Positions 7,175 through 11,118 of a DNA stretch of 11,118 bases are shown one piece after another (the stretch's first letter is position 1; each line of letters opens with the position of its first letter). The notes under the pieces were generated by a model that made no database searches, was not told where the DNA came from, and worked only from the letters and a program-made list of their open reading frames with translations. The position numbers and the translations under genes were made by a program. Origin of the DNA: Gemmatimonadota bacterium (GTDB lineage Bacteria > Gemmatimonadota > Gemmatimonadetes > Longimicrobiales > Longimicrobiaceae); contig JAHWJJ010000094.1 in assembly GCA_019348475.1 (NCBI GenBank), forward strand, positions 1 to 11,118, read 5' to 3'.

Positions 7175-8005
7175 ATGACGGAGGGACAGGCGCCGTTCGC
7201 GGCGGAGCTGCGGACGGCCGTCGAGGCGGCGGCCGCCGCGGCGGAGCTGGTGCGTGCGCGCGGCGGGGCGCAGCAGGTGCGCGAGAAGGGACGCGCGGAC
7301 CTGGTGACGGCGGTGGATGAGGCGGCGGAGCGCGCGATCTCCCAGCGCATCCGCGTCCGTTTCCCGGACGACCGCATCGTGGGAGAGGAGCTGTCGTCCG
7401 CCGCCGTGCACGCCGGGCGGCGGTGGTACGTGGACCCGATCGACGGCACCACCAACTTCGTGCACGGCCACCCGTTCGTCTGCATCAGCATCGGCTTCGC
7501 GGACGACGACGGGGTTGCCGCGGCCGTGATCCACGCGCCGCTGCTTGGCGAGGTGTACCACGCCACCCGCGGCGGCGGCGCCTGGCAGCTCGGCGCGTTG
7601 ACCCGCGTGACGGGGACGGACGAGCCCGGCCGCGCGCTGCTGGCCACGGGATTCCCCTTCAAGCGCGGCAAGGGCCGCCTGGACGCCTACATGCTGCTGG
7701 TGGCCGACGCCGTGCGCGGCACGCGCGACGTGCGGCGGGCGGGGAGCGCGGCGCTGGATCTGGCGTTCGTGGCGGCGGGGCGGGTGGAGGGGTTCTTCGA
7801 GATGGGCCTGGCGCCGTGGGACGTGGCCGCGGGGATGCTGCTGGTGCGCGAAGCGGGGGGCCGCGTGACCGGCTGGCCGGGGGACGCGGAGCCGCCGCTG
7901 CACACCGGCCGCATCCTGGCCAGCAACGGCCGCATCCATGGCTGGATGGAAGCGCTCGCCGCGAAGCACCTGCCGCGCCTGGAGCAGGAACAGAACAGGG
8001 AATAG
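7175..8005 (+). CDS. Inositol monophosphatase family protein
   Basis: A 276-residue cytoplasmic Mg2+-dependent phosphatase of the IMPase/SuhB/HisN superfamily, the usual size. All metal-binding motifs are intact: Glu71-Glu72 in IVGEELS, DPIDGTTNFVHG (87-98, metal ligands Asp87 and Asp90), and PWDVAAGMLLVREAGG (214-229, Asp216). These enzymes hydrolyse myo-inositol-1-phosphate or related sugar or histidinol phosphates; the exact substrate cannot be told from sequence, and the gene neighbourhood names no pathway. The start is fixed by AGGAGAG 7 nt upstream. The gene is divergent from the peptide transporter. Its last three sense codons and TAG stop fall in array D (GGGAATA repeats), so the C-terminal tail EQEQNRE is partly repeat-derived. 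Confidence 0.93.
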   Translation: MTEGQAPFAAELRTAVEAAAAAAELVRARGGAQQVREKGRADLVTAVDEAAERAISQRIRVRFPDDRIVGEELSSAAVHAGRRWYVDPIDGTTNFVHGHPFVCISIGFADDDGVAAAVIHAPLLGEVYHATRGGGAWQLGALTRVTGTDEPGRALLATGFPFKRGKGRLDAYMLLVADAVRGTRDVRRAGSAALDLAFVAAGRVEGFFEMGLAPWDVAAGMLLVREAGGRVTGWPGDAEPPLHTGRILASNGRIHGWMEALAAKHLPRLEQEQNRE

Positions 8006-8012
8006 GGAATAG
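7998..8012. repeat. Heptamer array D (GGGAATA)x2 over the IMPase-family stop codon
   Basis: Two copies of GGGAATA plus one further G. The first copy contains the TAG stop codon of the IMPase-family gene (8003-8005). The 16-bp string AGGGAATAGGGAATAG (7997-8012) is repeated exactly about 0.9 kb away at 8914-8929, behind the OsmC-family gene. Confidence 0.8.
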
Positions 8013-8196
8013 CCTGCGACTCCTCCGGGATACCTGCTGGGGGGGCGCAGCACCGGCACCCGGCATCCTGAGGCTGTCGCGGCCGCGGGGGCAGAGGCGA
8101 AGGGCGAGGTCGCGGAGCAGTTCTTCCTCCGGCCGCCGGCCGCCGGGCATCGCTCCTGCATCGGACGGGCGCCGAACCCGAGCCGGAGGGGGAGGC

Positions 8197-8385
8197 ATGT
8201 CGTCTTTCGCAACGTACCTGGTCGGCTTTATCGTCCTCATCGTGGGTCTGGCGATCGCGGCCAGCCTGCTGGGCGTGCCGACGGTGTGGATCGCGGTGGG
8301 GGTGATCGTGCTGGTGGGCATCGGCATCATCTCCGCCAGCAACCGCCAGACCCCGCGCGACCCGCCGCCGCCGAACACGTACTGA
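8197..8385 (+). CDS. Small two-helix membrane protein, 62 residues
   Basis: The protein is almost entirely two hydrophobic helices (about residues 6-25 and 28-47) joined by a short LLGVPT turn, followed by a hydrophilic Pro-rich tail (NRQTPRDPPPPNTY), so an inner-membrane hairpin is likely. I do not recognise a named family; small hydrophobic proteins of this shape are common and mostly uncharacterised. A strong ribosome site, GGAGGGGGAGG at 8185-8195, with GGAGG 7 nt before ATG 8197, supports it as a real gene. It is preceded by 191 bp of non-coding sequence after the IMPase-family gene, enough for its own promoter, and followed by an intrinsic terminator at 8424-8450. The same frame is open far upstream, but that part is a shadow of the IMPase-family gene. 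Confidence 0.8.
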   Translation: MSSFATYLVGFIVLIVGLAIAASLLGVPTVWIAVGVIVLVGIGIISASNRQTPRDPPPPNTY

Positions 8386-8399
8386 GCGGCGGGGACGGA

Positions 8400-8423
8400 T
8401 GATGGAGTGATGGCCGAATGGAC
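8400..8423. repeat. Possible decayed octamer array (TGATGGNN)
   Basis: TGATGGAG, TGATGGCC and GAATGGAC follow each other with period 8 just past the stop codon of the small membrane protein. The match is poor, so this is only a candidate relic of the same repeat class. Its unit also opens with TGA. Confidence 0.35.
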
Positions 8424-8450
8424 GCCCGCCCCACCCGGGGGCGGGCTTTT
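8424..8450 (+). terminator. Rho-independent terminator after the small membrane protein
   Basis: A 9-bp GC stem (GCCCGCCCC, 8424-8432, pairing with 8438-8446) with a 5-nt loop, followed by TTTT (8447-8450). It lies 38 nt past the stop codon at 8385 and only 26 nt before the OsmC-family start. Confidence 0.85.
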
Positions 8451-8476
8451 GCCATGCGCAAAGCCAGGGAGGAGAG

Positions 8477-8908
8477 ATGCCGGATGGAGTGCCCGTGGAG
8501 TACCCGGTGCAGGTGGAGTGGGAGGGGGGGATGCGCTGGCGCGGAGGTCCGGCGAATGGTCCCGCGCTGCTGGTGGATGGAGAGCGGCAGGCGGCGCCCA
8601 GCCCGGTGGACGCGCTGGTGGTGAGCATCGCCTCGTGCAGCGCCATCGACGTGGTGGACTACCTGGAAAAGCGCCGCACGCCCCCCTCCTCCGCCAGCGT
8701 TTCCGTGCGCTTTTCGCGCGCGGCGGAGCATCCGCGCCGGCTCACGGACCTGCACCTTGCCTACCGCGTGGCCACCGATTCCCCGCGCGAGCACGTGGAG
8801 CGCGCGGTGCAGCTTTCGTTCGACAAGTACTGCTCGGTGGCGGCCTCGCTGGCGCCGGACATCCGGTTTGGCTGGGAGATCGAGGTTTCGCCGGCTGCGG
8901 GGGAGTGA
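8477..8908 (+). CDS. OsmC/Ohr-superfamily protein (thiol peroxidase fold)
   Basis: A 143-residue cytoplasmic protein of the OsmC superfamily, thiol-dependent enzymes that reduce organic hydroperoxides. The two signature cysteines are present: Cys54 in SPVDALVVSIASCSAIDVV and Cys119 in LSFDKYCSVAASL. The KYCSV form resembles the YhfA-like OsmC branch more than Ohr, so organic hydroperoxide reductase activity is plausible but not certain. Length is normal. The start at 8477 is supported by the purine run AGGGAGGAGAG directly upstream. A terminator ends only 26 nt before the ATG, which leaves no room for a normal promoter between them. Array E begins 6 bp after the stop codon, and the gene converges on kptA. 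No redox regulator is adjacent. Confidence 0.88.
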   Translation: MPDGVPVEYPVQVEWEGGMRWRGGPANGPALLVDGERQAAPSPVDALVVSIASCSAIDVVDYLEKRRTPPSSASVSVRFSRAAEHPRRLTDLHLAYRVATDSPREHVERAVQLSFDKYCSVAASLAPDIRFGWEIEVSPAAGE

Positions 8909-8914
8909 GAGGGA

Positions 8915-8932
8915 GGGAATAGGGAATAGGGG
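8915..8932. repeat. Heptamer array E (GGGAATA)x2 behind the OsmC-family gene
   Basis: Two copies of GGGAATA followed by GGGG, starting 6 bp after the OsmC-family stop codon, in the gap between two convergent genes. It shares a 16-bp exact match with array D. The following bases GGGACACG (8930-8937) recur at the edge of array F. Confidence 0.8.
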
Positions 8933-8955
8933 ACACGAATCGGGCGGGGGCTGTT

Positions 8956-9504
8956 TCAGCGGGTTGGGAACTGGATGTAGTGGGGCGGGATGGCGGCGGT
9001 GAGCCAGACGCCGTTGTCGCTGCGGAAGAACGCGTGGCCGGCGCGGTGCATCTCGCCGGCCTTCACGCGCAGCACGACCGGGCGCCCGTGCCGCCGCCCG
9101 GCGGCCACCGCGGTGGCCTGGTCGACGGACAGATGCACGTGGGTGCGGCGGCCGGGGACCAGCCCCTGGGCGCGGATGGAGTCCAGGTTGCGGTCCGCCG
9201 TGCCGTGAAAAAGCACGCCCGGCGGCTCCCGCGGCTCCAGCCCCAGCTCCACGGCGACGGAATGCCCCTGGCTGGCGCGGATCCGCAGGCCGTCGCCGCT
9301 CAGCGCGAACCGCTTCTTCTCGTTCTCGGCGACCACGCGCTCCAGCGTGGGCCGGTCCAGCGCCACGCCGGCCCGCCTGGCGGCGGCGAGCAGATCATCC
9401 ACGTCCACCCACCCCGCCTCATCCAGCCGCAGCCCCACCGACTCCGGCGCGTGCCGCAGCACCTTGCTCAGGAATTTGCTCGTCCCCACCAGCGACGCAT
9501 CCAT
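8956..9504 (-). CDS. kptA: RNA 2'-phosphotransferase (Tpt1/KptA family)
   Basis: A 182-residue enzyme of the Tpt1/KptA family, which uses NAD+ to remove an internal RNA 2'-phosphate, giving ADP-ribose 1'',2''-cyclic phosphate. In eukaryotes this finishes tRNA splicing; the role in bacteria, which mostly lack that pathway, is unsettled. Family motifs are complete: SKVLRH (Arg17, His18), NEKKRFALS (Arg65), the NAD-binding VLFHGT (98-102), GLVPGRRTHVHLS with Arg119/120 and His122/124, and FFRSDNGVWLT. The Arg-His-Arg-Arg tetrad is therefore likely intact. ATG 9504 is chosen because MDASLVGTSKFLSKVLRH is the family N-terminus and GGAGG (9508-9512) lies 3 nt upstream; the frame is open further upstream only as a shadow. 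A methyltransferase gene ends 65 bp upstream on the same strand and may be co-transcribed. No RtcB ligase or RNA kinase is visible nearby. Confidence 0.93.
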   Translation of the reverse strand: MDASLVGTSKFLSKVLRHAPESVGLRLDEAGWVDVDDLLAAARRAGVALDRPTLERVVAENEKKRFALSGDGLRIRASQGHSVAVELGLEPREPPGVLFHGTADRNLDSIRAQGLVPGRRTHVHLSVDQATAVAAGRRHGRPVVLRVKAGEMHRAGHAFFRSDNGVWLTAAIPPHYIQFPTR

Positions 9505-9569
9505 CAGCCTCCACCCGCCTGAATCCGCCGCACGCAGCCCGCTCCCCGCATCTTCCGATCGCCCCCGCC

Positions 9570-10208
9570 TTATCCGGCTTTTCGCACCACCCACGTGGTC
9601 ATCGCCCGCAGGTTCTGCACGTTGGTGGTCTTGATGGGGTCCAGCAGCACGCCGCCCAATGCCTCCGTCCGCGCCAGCAGCCCGGCCTCGTCCACCAGGA
9701 ACCGCTCGGAGCCGTCGGGGAGGCGGTAGCGCCCGGCCCCCACCGGACGCACGCGCGCCTCGATGCCGATGCTGCTGGCCAGCCGCGCGAACAGCATGCC
9801 CCCAGGCCGCAGCACGCGCCACATCTCATCCACCATCCGCCCGAAGTGCGCCTCGTCCGCGGCAAAGTGCAGCACGGCGCTGCTGATCACCGCGTCCATC
9901 GCGGAGTCGGCGAACGGCAGCGCATCCACCTGCGCCACCCGCACGTTCTCCGGCGGCAGATCGGGCGCGAGCTCCGCCGCAAGCCGCCGCACCTGCTCCA
10001 CCGCCGCCGCGTCCCGGTCCACCGCGTGGAGGTCGAATCCGCGTCGCAGCAGGTACACCAGGTTGCGCCCGCCTCCGCATCCGGCGTCCAGCACCGTGCG
10101 AACCCCGTCGAACCGCCCCCGCAGCAGCTGGTCGAACAGGTAGATGTCGATGTCGCCGAACGCCTCGCGCAACGCCGCCGAAGGCGTGGTCTGGCTGGCT
10201 TGATTCAC
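9570..10208 (-). CDS. Class I SAM-dependent methyltransferase
   Basis: A 212-residue protein with a complete class I (Rossmann-fold) methyltransferase core. Motif I is TVLDAGCGGGRN (38-49), the acidic end of strand 2 is HAVDRD (61-66), motif II region is VAQVDALPFADSAMDAVISSAVLHF (91-115), and WRVLRPGGMLF (130-140) is the usual motif III strand. It falls in the Methyltransf_11/25-like group; the substrate is unknown. A short C-terminal part (about 150-212) contains no recognised RNA-binding domain. The start at 10208 is GTG, because no ATG lies between it and Met104 and translation from there would lose the SAM site. No Shine-Dalgarno precedes it. Array F lies just 17 bp upstream, so any leader transcript would contain repeat sequence. 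The kptA gene is 65 bp downstream in the same direction. Confidence 0.88.
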   Translation of the reverse strand: MNQASQTTPSAALREAFGDIDIYLFDQLLRGRFDGVRTVLDAGCGGGRNLVYLLRRGFDLHAVDRDAAAVEQVRRLAAELAPDLPPENVRVAQVDALPFADSAMDAVISSAVLHFAADEAHFGRMVDEMWRVLRPGGMLFARLASSIGIEARVRPVGAGRYRLPDGSERFLVDEAGLLARTEALGGVLLDPIKTTNVQNLRAMTTWVVRKAG

Positions 10209-10225
10209 GACTCTGCGGCGCGTGT

Positions 10226-10329
10226 CCCGTTCACCCCTTCACCCCTTCACCCGTTCACCCGTTCACCCGTTCACCCGTTCACCCCTTCACCCCTTCACCC
10301 CTTCACCCGTTCACCCGTTCACCCGCTCA
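10226..10329. repeat. Octamer tandem array F, 13 units of CCCCTTCA/CCCGTTCA
   Basis: Thirteen contiguous 8-bp units. Units 1, 4-7, 11 and 12 are CCCGTTCA, units 2, 3 and 8-10 are CCCCTTCA, and unit 13 is the decayed CCCGCTCA. The order G-CC-GGGG-CCC-GG suggests duplication of blocks. On the minus strand the units read TGAACGGG and TGAAGGGG. The TGA of unit 12 is the stop codon of the ABC permease gene and unit 13 codes its last residues. The other end is 17 bp from the methyltransferase start. Confidence 0.96.
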
Positions 10330-11118
10330 CCCCCACCGCCTCCCGCGCCGCCGCCCGCCCGCGCTCCGTCAGCGCCAGGCGCTCGCCCGCGGCGCGGGTC
10401 AGCAGGCCGGTGCGCTCGGCGCCGCGCACCACCTGGCGCGCGAAGTCGGGCTCCCAGCGCAGGTGCTCGTGCAGGTGCGCCTCGCGGCTCTCCACCTCCG
10501 CCTCGGGCGAGGCCTCGTGGTTCAGCAGGTGGATGGCCAGCATGGTCTGCGCGAACTCCCACCGCTGCCGCGCCCGCCGCCGGGCGATCGCCACCAGGCC
10601 CCGCTCCGGCGCCAGGAGAAAGACCAGGAGAAAGACCACGCCCGTCATCGTCGCCATGGATCCCGCGATGGATACGTCCAGCAACCAGCTCATCCAGTAC
10701 CCCGCCAGCGCGCTCACCACCCCCAGCCCCATGCTCAGGCCGATCATCCGCGGCAGCCGGTCCGTCAGCAGGTACGCGGACGCGGGCGGCGCGATCATGA
10801 GCGCCACGACCAGGACGGAGCCCACGGCGTCGAACGCCCCCACCGCCGTCACGCTGACCAGCGTCATGAACAGGTAGTGGATCAGCCCCGGCGCAAAGCC
10901 CAGCGCCCCCGCCAGCGCCGCGTCGAACGTCGTCAGCTTCAGTTCCTTGTAGAACGCCAGGATGAACGCGGCGTTCAGCAGCAGCACGATCCCCATCAGC
11001 CACAGCGTCCGCGGCCCCAGGTCCGTCCCCCCCACCACCAGGCGGTTGAACGGGGCGAACGCCAGCTCGCCCAGCAGCACCGCGTCCACGTCCAGGTGCA
11101 CGTTCCCCGCATAGCGCG
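10319..11118 (-). CDS. Metal ABC transporter permease (ZnuB/MntB-type) with C-terminal DtxR-like winged helix; 5' end outside window
   Basis: The visible 265 residues are the C-terminal part of an ABC-3 family permease for zinc, manganese or iron; the coding frame runs off the window end, so the N-terminal helices are missing. The stretch NVHLDVDAVLLGELAFAPF is typical of the family. About five hydrophobic segments follow, including DAVGSVLVVALMIAPPASAYLL, the conserved metal-path region. After the last helix (ending LLAPERGL) there is an extension of about 85 residues. It has helices and a wing like the DtxR/MntR repressor DNA-binding domain (HEHLRWEPDFARQVV, then GLLTRAAGERLALTERGRAAA). This tail is absent from ordinary ZnuB/MntB permeases. 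It may sense metal or interact with the ABC complex; DNA binding by a membrane protein is less likely. The last residues GVSG and the TGA come from array F. Partner genes for the ATPase and binding protein are expected to the right. Confidence 0.88.
   Translation of the reverse strand, partial: RYAGNVHLDVDAVLLGELAFAPFNRLVVGGTDLGPRTLWLMGIVLLLNAAFILAFYKELKLTTFDAALAGALGFAPGLIHYLFMTLVSVTAVGAFDAVGSVLVVALMIAPPASAYLLTDRLPRMIGLSMGLGVVSALAGYWMSWLLDVSIAGSMATMTGVVFLLVFLLAPERGLVAIARRRARQRWEFAQTMLAIHLLNHEASPEAEVESREAHLHEHLRWEPDFARQVVRGAERTGLLTRAAGERLALTERGRAAAREAVGVSG

Noticed and set aside
4939..7320. 793-codon plus-strand open frame across the peptide transporter
   Set aside because: Its composition (His, Gln, Arg, Pro) is that of a shadow frame, and it spans a terminator and a fully conserved POT gene on the other strand.
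9505..9822. Extended N-terminus of KptA (open frame to 9822)
   Set aside because: The added residues are an Ala/Arg/Gly shadow of the methyltransferase gene; the family N-terminus begins at 9504.

Overview
The window is very GC-rich bacterial chromosomal DNA with densely packed genes and an ordinary housekeeping/envelope gene mix. Two secreted lipoproteins (a subtilase with inhibitor and PKD domains, and an alpha/beta hydrolase), a POT-family peptide transporter, and short 7-8 bp tandem repeats between genes together suggest a Gemmatimonadota-type organism (Longimicrobium-like). That placement is an inference from style, not from a marker gene.

Layout, left to right. Positions 46-1456 (minus): a short GntR/YtrA-type regulator followed 16 bp later by a slipin (SPFH) membrane protein, probably one operon. 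Positions 1582-2985 (minus): a lipoprotein alpha/beta hydrolase preceded by a 67-residue unknown protein. Positions 3258-4964 (minus): a secreted subtilisin-like lipoprotein protease with a strong intrinsic terminator, and a 415-bp upstream gap that holds a dyad and the terminator of the next gene. Positions 5380-6966 (minus): a proton-coupled oligopeptide transporter, divergent from an inositol-monophosphatase-family gene at 7175-8005 (plus). Positions 8197-8908 (plus): a two-helix small membrane protein, a terminator, then an OsmC-family protein. Positions 8956-10208 (minus): KptA (RNA 2'-phosphotransferase) behind a SAM-dependent methyltransferase. Positions 10319-11118 (minus, cut by the window edge): a zinc/manganese-type ABC permease with a DtxR-like winged-helix tail.

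The secreted protease, the secreted hydrolase and the peptide importer would fit extracellular peptide scavenging, but they are separate transcription units and this link is only a suggestion.

The most unusual feature is a set of six short tandem arrays with units of 7 or 8 bp (CCCCTTCA/CCCGTTCA twice, GGGACAAG, CGCACTCA, and GGGAATA twice). Five of the six lie on or within 7 bp of a stop codon. In three genes (slipin, IMPase-family, ABC permease) the stop codon and the last residues are made of repeat sequence. I see no defence locus, CRISPR, prophage, insertion sequence, tRNA or rRNA. No clear new multi-gene system is visible; the repeat family is the best candidate for something undescribed.
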